Source: Paractinoplanes brasiliensis
Lineage (GTDB): Bacteria; Actinomycetota; Actinomycetes; Mycobacteriales; Micromonosporaceae
DNA length: 64,000 bases
Direction: 5' to 3'
Assembly: GCF_004362215.1 (NCBI RefSeq)
Contig: NZ_SNWR01000002.1
Span: 1,674,001 to 1,738,000, forward strand
In this document: positions 40,774 to 48,293 of the stretch, piece after piece
Layout of the letters: each line of letters starts with the position of its first letter
Position numbering within the stretch: position 1 is the stretch's first letter
Notes under the pieces: model-generated
Database searches by the model: none
What the model saw: only the letters and a program-made list of their open reading frames with translations
What the model was told of the DNA's origin: nothing
Made by a program: the position numbers and the translations under genes

Positions 40774-41571
40774 CTATGTCGTGAAAACGACCAGCCGGGC
40801 GTCGACGTTGACGATGTGTCCGTCGCCGAGAGCGGCCACCGGTTCGGTCCAGTGCACGTGGCCGCAGAGCGTCAGCGCCGGCGCTCGCCGTTGCAGCGCG
40901 CCGCGCACCGCTTCCCGGCCCAACTGTCCCGCCCTGTCCCCGTTCGGCCCTTCGTGCAGGAGCAACACGTCCGGGCGCGGCGTGGTGAGCATCCCGACGA
41001 GCGCGAGAAAATCCCTCTCCGTGCGCCGCAGGCCACGCCGCGGGTCGCCGACGATCCCTGAAATCCCGGCGACGGTGACGCCCCCGAAGCTGCGGCGGTC
41101 ACCGTCCAGCAGCGCCGCACCGGTCCGGCCCAGCTCGGCGACCTGCGCGGCGGTCACCTCGTCGTGGTTGCCGGCCACCCCGAGCACCATCGGGCATCCC
41201 GCGGCGGCGAAGGCGAGCCACACGTCGAGGACCGGGCCGGAAGCCCCGCGTCGATCAGCGCCGGGCGCCGAGTACAGGTCGCCGGTGAGCAGAACACCGA
41301 TCCGGTCGGCCGGGGGCAGCAGACCGCTCTCCGCCCACACTGCCAGGTAGTCAGCGAGCGCGACGCCGAGCAACTGCTCCTCCCCGCCCAGCGGCGAGGG
41401 CGCCACCCCTTGCAGGTCCCCGGCCGCGAGCACGACGTCGCAGCCGGCCGGGAGTTCGTCGACCCGCAGAAGCTCGACGCCGAGCTGGAGGCTCTGCGGA
41501 ACACCACCGGGGCCGGCCGCCCGGTACGGCACCGCCGCCAGCCGCTCCGGCCGGGTGTCGACCAGCCGCAT
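40774..41571 (-). CDS. Metallophosphoesterase
   Basis: A 265-residue calcineurin-like phosphoesterase. AAGDLQG, LLTGDLYS, GVAGNHDE and LCGHVHWTEP are the metal-binding blocks of the family. The substrate is not evident; relatives hydrolyse nucleotides, phosphodiesters or phosphoproteins. It is the third gene of a minus-strand cluster with the toxin-like gene and its small partner, starting only a few bases after the partner's stop. ATG 41571 is preferred over the in-frame TTG before it. Confidence 0.87.
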   Translation of the reverse strand: MRLVDTRPERLAAVPYRAAGPGGVPQSLQLGVELLRVDELPAGCDVVLAAGDLQGVAPSPLGGEEQLLGVALADYLAVWAESGLLPPADRIGVLLTGDLYSAPGADRRGASGPVLDVWLAFAAAGCPMVLGVAGNHDEVTAAQVAELGRTGAALLDGDRRSFGGVTVAGISGIVGDPRRGLRRTERDFLALVGMLTTPRPDVLLLHEGPNGDRAGQLGREAVRGALQRRAPALTLCGHVHWTEPVAALGDGHIVNVDARLVVFTT

Positions 41572-41577
41572 CAACCT

Positions 41578-41904
41578 CTACTCCACAACGCTGCGGTAGA
41601 GGAACCGCCAGCGCGGCAAGGACGCCAGTCTCATCCGCACCTCGTCGGGACGATCGAACTTGTCGACGAACAGCAGGTAACGGCACTCCGGGAAGTCGGG
41701 CTCCTGCTGGTACTCCTCGTCTCCGTCGTGCAGGTCGTTGGACTGGAGGCGGAGCTTGCCGGCGCCGGACCGCGGGCGCGCCGCGAAATAGACGCCCCGA
41801 TAGTCGCTCTCGTGCCGGACCCACTCCACCCCGAGAGCCTCGGCGAGCTTGCCGGGCTGATCGCCGAGGCTGGGCTCGTCGTAGCCGTACACGTCGTAGA
41901 TCAC
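41578..41904 (-). CDS. Small acidic protein, probable immunity protein
   Basis: A 108-residue protein starting MIYDVYGYDEP, rich in Asp/Glu and aromatic residues. I do not recognise a domain. It begins 12 bases after the stop of the toxin-like gene, with GGAG upstream of its GTG start, and its size, acidity and position are those of polymorphic-toxin immunity proteins. Its role as an antidote is inferred from context only. Confidence 0.6.
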   Translation of the reverse strand: MIYDVYGYDEPSLGDQPGKLAEALGVEWVRHESDYRGVYFAARPRSGAGKLRLQSNDLHDGDEEYQQEPDFPECRYLLFVDKFDRPDEVRMRLASLPRWRFLYRSVVE

Positions 41905-41916
41905 TGAGTGCTCCGT

Positions 41917-42528
41917 TCAGAACCAGACCTTGATGGTCGGTTTGCGGGCGGCGGCCTCGTCGATCGTACGGAAGATCATGATGTGAACCTCCCGGCCTGT
42001 CTCGGCCGACGCATCGTCGATGATGCCGTCCAGACCGAGCCGGTCAAGGTCTCGCTCGCTCAGCGGCCCGGTCGAGACGCCGTCGCCGCGGAAGCGCACG
42101 CCGTTATCGTGGGCTGCCCGGTTGACCGAGTCGCCGCTGATCGCGATGTCGTAGTCACTGACCCGGCCTTCGTCGAACAGCGCCCCGCTCTCCGCGCTGC
42201 GTCCAGTTACCGAGCTACCCTGGAATCCCATGTCCAGGTCGGGGTAAAGCTCGCGCATCCGGTCCCGGAACCTGGCCGCGAACCCCCGGAACTGCGCGAA
42301 GTCGCGGAAACCGTACGGGACACCGGAAGGCTGGCCGGACGACGAGGACCGTGATCCCGAAGAGGACGATCCGCCGCCTGCAGACGTTGCCCGCCCCTCC
42401 TGCAACGCCTCCTGGACGTGGCCCTCGGCCTGCTCCACGTTGCCCGGCCGACCACCCCTGCGACCGCGGTTGCCGGAGGGCGGCCGGTCGTTACCGCCGC
42501 CGTGACCGCGGGATCTCGGAGTCAACAT
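41917..42528 (-). CDS. Nucleotidyltransferase-like toxin domain protein (polymorphic toxin fragment)
   Basis: A 203-residue protein. The first ~75 residues are Gly/Ser/Arg-rich and disordered. The C-terminal ~125 residues contain GSSVTGRS, then DEGRVSDYDIAISGD, the G-S...D-x-D pattern of the nucleotidyltransferase fold, then LGLDGIIDDASAETG and a closing VHIMIFRTIDEA block. I recall very similar domains at the C termini of contact-dependent and other polymorphic toxins. No secretion or delivery domain is present, so this looks like an orphan toxin cassette. The ATG at 42528 has GGAGG unusually close (3 bases). A 14-bp palindrome lies upstream. Confidence 0.6.
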   Translation of the reverse strand: MLTPRSRGHGGGNDRPPSGNRGRRGGRPGNVEQAEGHVQEALQEGRATSAGGGSSSSGSRSSSSGQPSGVPYGFRDFAQFRGFAARFRDRMRELYPDLDMGFQGSSVTGRSAESGALFDEGRVSDYDIAISGDSVNRAAHDNGVRFRGDGVSTGPLSERDLDRLGLDGIIDDASAETGREVHIMIFRTIDEAAARKPTIKVWF

Positions 42529-42550
42529 CTGCCTCCATCGATGTCGCCAA

Positions 42551-42564
42551 CGACGATATCGTCG
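42551..42564. promoter_or_regulatory. 14-bp perfect palindrome upstream of the toxin-like gene
   Basis: CGACGATATCGTCG at 42551-42564 is fully symmetric and lies 22 bases before the toxin ATG, where an autoregulatory operator would be expected. No DNA-binding protein is encoded by the pair, so the binder is unknown. Confidence 0.4.
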
Positions 42565-42608
42565 CGGCGCCACCCCTGGGGCGAACCGTTCAGCCGTGGT
42601 TCCGGCGG

Positions 42609-43415
42609 TCAGGGGATGTAGTCCTCGAGGCGGGCGGGGGTCAGGCCTGCCTTATGGATGGCGTTGAGCACCGCCAGGAAGTCGTCGACGAAGCGGGGCC
42701 GGAAGTGCATCAGGATGATGTCGCCGGGCTGGACGACCTTCTTTCCCTGGTAGAAGACCTTGCCCTTGTTGGTGGCCTCCTTCCAGAAGAACGCCGCCTT
42801 CATCCCGCAGTCGTGGGCCGCCCGCAAGGTGGTGGCGTCGTGCGCGCCGCCGGGTGGGCGGAACAGGGTCGGGCGGGTGCCGTAGAGCTGGCCGAGTTTG
42901 TCCGCGCCGCCGCAGATTTCGTGTTTCTGGAAGGCGTAGGAGCGGCCTTTGAGGACCGGGTGGCTGATCGTGTGGTTCTGGATCGTCGCGCCGGTCTGTT
43001 GCAGCGTCCGGAAGTAGCCCGGGTTGTCCGCGATGGCGTTGACTTCGAGGAACAGGGTGATCGGCACGTCGGCGGCCCGGAACAGCTGGGCCGCGAGCGG
43101 GTTCTTCTCCCAGCCGTCGTCGATGGTGATGAAGGCGACCTTCTGGTCGGTCGGGATGCGGCTGAACCATCCGGCCGTGCCGTTGCCGGGCAACGTGACC
43201 TTGGTGGCGGCGGGCGGCGGCGCGAACCGGGGCATGCGGGCCTGCAGGGCGGGCGGCAGGGCGGCGCGTGGATCAGCGGTCGCCGGCGCGGACTCCACGG
43301 TCGGCGCCGCCGAACGGACCGGGGCTGATGAGGTGACCGGCGTCGGAGCGGCCTGATCACCGCAGGCGGTCAACCCGGCCAGCAGCAGCGCCGCCGTCAA
43401 CGCGCGATATCGCAT
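42609..43415 (-). CDS. Polysaccharide deacetylase lipoprotein (NodB domain)
   Basis: A 268-residue predicted lipoprotein. The signal peptide from the ATG at 43415 ends in a LTACG lipobox. A low-complexity Pro/Ser/Thr linker follows, then a NodB/CE4 domain with ITIDDGW (metal Asp), NHTISHP (metal His pair) and FRPPGGAHD. The family removes acetyl groups from peptidoglycan or chitin-like polymers outside the membrane. The usual TFDDG is TIDDG here, which is acceptable for the family. The upstream frame is open but is not preferred because the signal peptide would be buried. Confidence 0.88.
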   Translation of the reverse strand: MRYRALTAALLLAGLTACGDQAAPTPVTSSAPVRSAAPTVESAPATADPRAALPPALQARMPRFAPPPAATKVTLPGNGTAGWFSRIPTDQKVAFITIDDGWEKNPLAAQLFRAADVPITLFLEVNAIADNPGYFRTLQQTGATIQNHTISHPVLKGRSYAFQKHEICGGADKLGQLYGTRPTLFRPPGGAHDATTLRAAHDCGMKAAFFWKEATNKGKVFYQGKKVVQPGDIILMHFRPRFVDDFLAVLNAIHKAGLTPARLEDYIP

Positions 43416-43512
43416 ATGTACGCCTCTGCGGTAGATGGATCTCCCGTACAGAGACGCGCACAACGGGCGAGTTGGTCACCCGGACGACTGAACTGTGCTG
43501 TCGATCACGCTC

Positions 43513-43609
43513 GGAGGAGCGCCGGAAAGAAGCGCCCCAGAGGAGCGCCGGAGAGAGGCGCCCCGAAGGAGTGCTGCAGAGAAGCGCCCCGGAGGAGCGC
43601 ACGGAAAGG
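43513..43609. repeat. 26-bp tandem repeat array (about 3.7 units)
   Basis: A partial unit (43513-43531) is followed by three units at 43532, 43558 and 43584, each starting GCGCCCC and ending in a GGAGAGAG-like stretch. The array fills the gap between the MarR gene stop and the deacetylase gene. It is non-coding on present evidence. Confidence 0.85.
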
Positions 43610-43612
43610 GAC

Positions 43613-44083
43613 CTAAACCTCGAGCGCCTCGTTGACGATCGCGCAAGCCTCGGCGGTGTGCATGGACCCGACCCCGGCCGCCTTCTCCAGCAGCCGGCGG
43701 AACACCACCCGTTCCCGCTCGTCGAGGCCGCCGAGGGTGGCCTGTTCCGCCTCGGTGACCTGGTCGCACAGGGCGGCCACAGCATCACGCCCCCGCGAGG
43801 TGGCGACGATCTGCCGCTGCCGGCGGTCGGCCGGGTTGGGCTGCCGTTCGACCAGCCCGGCGGAGACCAGGTCGTCGATCAGGTAGGTCATCATCGTCCG
43901 GTCGATGCCGAGCCGGGCCGCGAGCGCCGCCTGGCTCGGGGGCGTGCCCTGCAGCACTTCACAGAGCGTGTGGTAGCCCCGCTCGCCCTGCGGGAAGTCC
44001 TTCAGTTTCGGGCCGACAATCTCCGCGTACGACCGCAGCAGGAGGCCCAGGGCCGCTCCGAAGTCCGCTGTCGTGTTGCTCAC
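43613..44083 (-). CDS. MarR-family regulator
   Basis: A 156-residue MarR regulator with HTH residues QAALAARLGIDRTMMTYLID and wing NPADRRQRQIVATSRG. It is divergent from the FAD oxidoreductase operon, and an operator candidate overlaps that operon's promoter, so it is the likely repressor of the operon and of itself. The start is the GTG at 44083. Confidence 0.9.
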   Translation of the reverse strand: MSNTTADFGAALGLLLRSYAEIVGPKLKDFPQGERGYHTLCEVLQGTPPSQAALAARLGIDRTMMTYLIDDLVSAGLVERQPNPADRRQRQIVATSRGRDAVAALCDQVTEAEQATLGGLDERERVVFRRLLEKAAGVGSMHTAEACAIVNEALEV

Positions 44084-44094
44084 CGCACCATCCT

Positions 44095-44128
44095 ATCTGT
44101 TGGACAGATCGTCTTCCAGCAATACTAT
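44095..44128 (+). promoter_or_regulatory. Promoter and palindromic operator for the FAD/LLM oxidoreductase operon
   Basis: ATCTGT-TGG-ACAGAT (44095-44109) is a perfect 6-3-6 palindrome. It overlaps TTGGAC (44100-44105), which is 17 bp from TACTAT (44123-44128), a good -35/-10 pair facing the oxidoreductase genes. A MarR dimer there would cover the -35 box. Confidence 0.65.
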
Positions 44129-44169
44129 CTAGCCAGACGACGATCGTATCTGCGGAGGAATCGGTGATC

Positions 44170-45747
44170 ATGGACCAGAGGATCGCGCTGGACCCCGCGA
44201 CGTTCGCGGCGGCCACGACCCACCTCGACGGCCCCGCTGTCCTGGAGGATCACGAGGGCGGCCTCGACCCGTGGACGGCGGCCGTCTGGCTCGCCGCCCG
44301 CGACGACAACGCGCGGATCACCCTGCCGGCGGCCCCGGCGGCGGTGTCGCCCGAGATGGCGGACAAGGCCCTCGACACCCTGACCGCGCTGGCCGGCACC
44401 CGCGTACGGGTCCCGGGCGCTCCGAGCCGCTTCGACGACCTGCCCGACGGGGTCCTCAAGCTCGAACCGGGCGACCCCGGCTACCGCGGCCGCAGCTCCA
44501 CCTACATGCGCGGCGGCCGGCCGGCCCTGATCCTGCGTCCCCGCACCCCGGGCGAGGTCGCCGACGCCCTCGCCTTCGCCCGCCGGCACCCCGAGCTGGC
44601 CCTGGGTCTGCGCAGCGGCGGCCACGGCATCAGCGGCCGTTCCACCAACACCGGCGGCCTGATCATCGACGTCGGCGGCCTGAACAGCATCGAGGTGCTC
44701 GCCAACGGGCACGTACGGGTCGGCCCCGGCGCCACGTGGAAGCAGGTCGCCGCCGCGCTCGACAAGTACGACCTGGCGCTCGGATCCGGCGACTACGGCG
44801 GGGTCGGGGTGGGCGGGCTGGCCACCGCGGGCGGCATCGGCTTCCTCTCACGCGAGCAGGGCCTCACCATCGACAGGCTGCGAGCGGTCGAGCTTGTGCT
44901 TGCCGACGGCACCCCCGTACGGGCGAGCGACGACGAGAATCAAGAGCTCTTCTGGGCCGTACGGGGCGCCGGGGCGAACTTCGGGGTGGCGACCGCCTTC
45001 GAGTTCGAGGCCGAGGCGGTCACCGAGGTCGGCTGGGCCCAGCTCGCCCTGGTCACCCAGGACCTCGAGGAGTCGATGAGGCAGTTCGGCGAGGTGGCCC
45101 GGGACGCACCCCGCGACACCACGGTCTTCTGGCTGACCGGTCAGCCCCGCCAGGGCCAGTCCGTGATCCAGATGTACGGGATGGTCGACTCGGGCGACCC
45201 GGACACGATCGTCGAGCGGCTCACCCCGTTCGCGACGACCGGGCTGCTCGCCCAGCAGCAGGTGGTGGTGGCCCGGTACGCCGACGTGATGGCCCAGGCG
45301 GCCGACGTGGGCGCCGAGGGGCACCACGGCCGGGGCGAGCCGATCTCCCGGTCCGGTTTCCTGCCCCGACTCACCGACGAGTTCGCCCGCGACGCCGCCG
45401 AGCTGCTGCGTTCGGGCACCACCTTCTTCTTCCAGCTGCGGCACATGGGCGGGGCGATCGCCGACACCCCGTCCGACGCGACCGCGTTCGCGCATCGCAC
45501 CCCCGAGTTCTCGGTGGCCGCCATCGGCATGGACAGGCAGGCGCTCGACGAGGCGTGGGACAGGCTGATGGTCAGGCACTTCGACGGGCTCTACCTCAGC
45601 TTCGAGACCGACCGGCGGCCCGAACGCCTGCACGACGCCTTCCCGCCCGCCACCCTGGAACGGTTGCGTGAGCTCAAGCGCCGCTACGACCCCGGGCGCC
45701 TGTTCCGCGACAATTTCCCGATCGACCCGCAAGGAGAAGACCGATGA
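44170..45747 (+). CDS. FAD-linked oxidoreductase (berberine-bridge/BBE family)
   Basis: A 525-residue flavoprotein. The FAD-binding PCMH domain has LRSGGHGISG with the histidine that usually attaches FAD, then LIIDVGGLNSIEV, GPGATWKQVA, and GLATAGGIGFLSREQGL. The second attachment Cys of two-site (bicovalent) enzymes is absent from GDYGGVGVGG, so a single bond is expected. The C-terminal BBE segment reads RYDPGRLFRDNFPI. Substrates range from sugars to aromatic and aminosugar compounds. The ATG at 44170 is at a better distance from GGAGGAA than the GTG at 44164. It overlaps the next gene by 4 bases. Confidence 0.9.
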   Translation: MDQRIALDPATFAAATTHLDGPAVLEDHEGGLDPWTAAVWLAARDDNARITLPAAPAAVSPEMADKALDTLTALAGTRVRVPGAPSRFDDLPDGVLKLEPGDPGYRGRSSTYMRGGRPALILRPRTPGEVADALAFARRHPELALGLRSGGHGISGRSTNTGGLIIDVGGLNSIEVLANGHVRVGPGATWKQVAAALDKYDLALGSGDYGGVGVGGLATAGGIGFLSREQGLTIDRLRAVELVLADGTPVRASDDENQELFWAVRGAGANFGVATAFEFEAEAVTEVGWAQLALVTQDLEESMRQFGEVARDAPRDTTVFWLTGQPRQGQSVIQMYGMVDSGDPDTIVERLTPFATTGLLAQQQVVVARYADVMAQAADVGAEGHHGRGEPISRSGFLPRLTDEFARDAAELLRSGTTFFFQLRHMGGAIADTPSDATAFAHRTPEFSVAAIGMDRQALDEAWDRLMVRHFDGLYLSFETDRRPERLHDAFPPATLERLRELKRRYDPGRLFRDNFPIDPQGEDR

Positions 45748-46589
45748 CCGACTACGGGCACGACCTGCTCTTCGGCACCTTCGTCACCCCGAACGCGCGG
45801 GCCCTCGACCTGGCCGTGGCGGCCGACCGGGCGGGTCTGGACCTGGTGACGTTCCAGGACCATCCGTACCAGCCGGCGTTCCTCGACACGTGGACGCTGA
45901 TGACCTACGTGGCCGCCCGCACCGAACGCATCCGGATCAGCGGCAACGTGCTCAACCTGCCGCTGCGGCCGCCGGCCGTGCTGGCCCGGGCGGCGGCGTC
46001 GCTCGATCGGCTCAGCGGCGGCCGGATCGAGCTGGGCCTGGGGGCCGGCGCCTTCAACGACGCCGCGGTCGCGATGGGGGCCCGCAAGCTCAGCGCGGGG
46101 CAGGCCATCGAGGCGCTGGCCGAGGGGATCGGGATCATCCGCGACCTGTGGAACACCGACACCCGCGAGCGGGTCGAGCACAAGGGCACGTACTACCAGA
46201 TCAGCGGGGCCAAGCGGGGGCCTGCGCCGGCGCACGACATCGGCATCTGGGTCGGTGCGTACAAGCCGAAGATGCTCGCGCTGACCGGCCGTCTCGGCGA
46301 CGGCTGGCTGCCCTCGCTGGCCTACCTGCCCGACGGCGCCGCGTCGCTGACCGGCATGAACGCGCGCATCGACGACGCCGCGGCCGAGGCCGGACGGGCG
46401 CCCGGGAGCGTGCGGCGGCTGCTCAACCTGGGCCCGCAGGACGCGAGGGCCGAGCAGCTCGCCGAGCTCGCTCTGACGTACGGCATCAGCGGTTTCATCG
46501 TGGCGACCGACGACGCCGCGACGGCCGAGCGCCTGGCCGCCGAGGTCGCGCCGGCCGTCCGCGACATCGTCAAGCGCGAACGCGGCTGA
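45744..46589 (+). CDS. LLM-class flavin-dependent oxidoreductase
   Basis: A 281-residue bacterial-luciferase-like monooxygenase or F420-linked reductase. FQDHPYQPAFLDTWTLMTY, LERIRIS-like GNVLNLPLRPPAVLARAA, and LSGGRIELGLGAGAF are the family blocks. The ATG overlaps the upstream stop as ATGA, so the two oxidoreductases probably act on one pathway. Whether it uses FMN or F420 cannot be decided from the sequence alone. Confidence 0.88.
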   Translation: MTDYGHDLLFGTFVTPNARALDLAVAADRAGLDLVTFQDHPYQPAFLDTWTLMTYVAARTERIRISGNVLNLPLRPPAVLARAAASLDRLSGGRIELGLGAGAFNDAAVAMGARKLSAGQAIEALAEGIGIIRDLWNTDTRERVEHKGTYYQISGAKRGPAPAHDIGIWVGAYKPKMLALTGRLGDGWLPSLAYLPDGAASLTGMNARIDDAAAEAGRAPGSVRRLLNLGPQDARAEQLAELALTYGISGFIVATDDAATAERLAAEVAPAVRDIVKRERG

Positions 46590-46592
46590 CGG

Positions 46593-48290
46593 TCAGTCGG
46601 AGACGGGCACGACGTCGGGGGCGCCGAGCCGGGTGGCGTCGGCGGTCTCGTCGTCGGGCTGCTCCTGCGACTCGCGTTCGGCCTCCACCCGTACGCGATA
46701 ATTCTCCACCTCGCGGGCGGTCTGCTCCGGCGTCCACCCGAGCACGCCGGCCATCAGCTCGGCCACCTCCTGCGCGCATGCGGTGCCCCGGTCGAACGTC
46801 TCGATCGAGATCCGCGTACGCCGGGTCAGCACGTCCTCGAGGTGCCGGGCGCCCTCGTGCCCGGCCGCGTAGGCGATCTCGGCCCGCAGGTAGTCGTCAG
46901 CGCCGGTCAGCGCCTGCCCGAGCGAGGTGTCCGCCTCGATCAGGGCCAGCACCTCGTGCACGAGCGAGCCGTACCGGCCGAGCAGGTGCTCCACCCGCGC
47001 GACGTGCAGCCCCGACCGTGACGCGAGCACCCGCCGCTGGTTCCACAGGGCCGGGTACCCTTCCGCGCCGAGCAGCGGCACCCGGTCGGTGCACGACGGC
47101 GGCACCGAGCGGCCCAGACCGTGCACGCAGGCGTCCACCGCGTCCTTGGCCATCACCCGGTATGTCGTGTACTTACCGCCGGCCACCACGACCAGCCCCG
47201 GCACCGGACTGCCGACCATGTGCTCACGCGACAGCTGCGAGGTGGCCTCGGACTCGCCGGACAGCAACGGGCGCAGTCCCGCGTAGACCCCTTGCACGTC
47301 GGTGCGCGTCAGCGGCGTCGAGAGCACGGAGTTGACGTTTTCGAGCAGGTAGTCGATGTCCGTGCTGGACGCGGCCGGGTGCGCTTTGTCGAGCGACCAG
47401 TCGGTGTCGGTCGTCCCCACGATCCAGTGCCGGCCCCACGGGATCACGAACAGCACGCTCTTCTCGGTGCGCAGGATCAGGCCGGTCGACGACTGGATGC
47501 GGTCGCGCGGCACGACCAGGTGGATGCCCTTCGACGCGCGGACGTGGAACTGCCCGCGCTCGCCGACCAGCGCCTGCGTGTCGTCCGTCCACACCCCGGT
47601 CGCGTTGATCACCTGCTGCGCCCGCACCTCGAACGTCCGGTCAACTTCAAGGTCCTTCACCCGTACGCCGGTGACCCGCTCGCCTTCGCGCAGGAAGCCG
47701 ACGACCTCGGTGCGGGAGGCGACGTGTGCCCCGTACGCCGCGGCCGTGCGCGCCAGGAACATGGTGTGCCGGGCGTCGTCGACCTGGGCGTCGTAGTACT
47801 GCAACGCCCCGACCAGGGCATCCTTGCGCAACGCGGGGCAGACCCGCAGGGCCCCCGTACGGGTGAGGTGGCGGTGCCGGGGCATGCCGCCGCCCAGCGC
47901 CAGCGTGTCGTACAGGGTGATGCCCGCACCCGTGTAGGCGCGTTCCCAGGCCCGGTGCTTGAGCGGGTAGAGAAATTGCACCGGCCGGGCGAGGTGCGGG
48001 GCGAGCCGCGACAGGCTCAGGTCACGTTCGCGCAGCGCCTCCTTGACCAGGCCGAAGTCGAGCATCTCGAGGTAGCGCAGGCCGCCGTGCAGCAGCTTGC
48101 TGGAGCGGCTGGACGTGCCGGACGCGAGGTCGCGCGCCTCGACCAGGCCGGTGGACAGGCCCCGGGTGACGGCGTCCAGCGCCGCCCCGGAGCCCACCAC
48201 TCCACCGCCCACCACCAGGACGTCGAGCTCGGCGCCGGCCAGCGCGGCCAGCGCCGATTCCCGATACTGCGGGGAGAGTGCGACAGTCAT
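46593..48290 (-). CDS. glpD: Glycerol-3-phosphate dehydrogenase (FAD)
   Basis: A 565-residue membrane-associated FAD enzyme that oxidises sn-glycerol 3-phosphate to dihydroxyacetone phosphate and feeds electrons to quinone. The dinucleotide motif VVGGGVVGSGAALDA is at about residues 25-39, SSRSSKLLHGGLRYLE follows, and GGKYTTYRVMAKDAVDA is in the second half. The C-terminal ~130 residues form the DAO_C domain. It starts three bases after the glpK stop in a glpF-glpK-glpD operon. Confidence 0.95.
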   Translation of the reverse strand: MTVALSPQYRESALAALAGAELDVLVVGGGVVGSGAALDAVTRGLSTGLVEARDLASGTSSRSSKLLHGGLRYLEMLDFGLVKEALRERDLSLSRLAPHLARPVQFLYPLKHRAWERAYTGAGITLYDTLALGGGMPRHRHLTRTGALRVCPALRKDALVGALQYYDAQVDDARHTMFLARTAAAYGAHVASRTEVVGFLREGERVTGVRVKDLEVDRTFEVRAQQVINATGVWTDDTQALVGERGQFHVRASKGIHLVVPRDRIQSSTGLILRTEKSVLFVIPWGRHWIVGTTDTDWSLDKAHPAASSTDIDYLLENVNSVLSTPLTRTDVQGVYAGLRPLLSGESEATSQLSREHMVGSPVPGLVVVAGGKYTTYRVMAKDAVDACVHGLGRSVPPSCTDRVPLLGAEGYPALWNQRRVLASRSGLHVARVEHLLGRYGSLVHEVLALIEADTSLGQALTGADDYLRAEIAYAAGHEGARHLEDVLTRRTRISIETFDRGTACAQEVAELMAGVLGWTPEQTAREVENYRVRVEAERESQEQPDDETADATRLGAPDVVPVSD

Positions 48291-48293
48291 ATC

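Noticed and set aside
43513..43609. CRISPR array
   Set aside because: The units are 26 bp and contiguous, with no unique spacers and no cas genes nearby.
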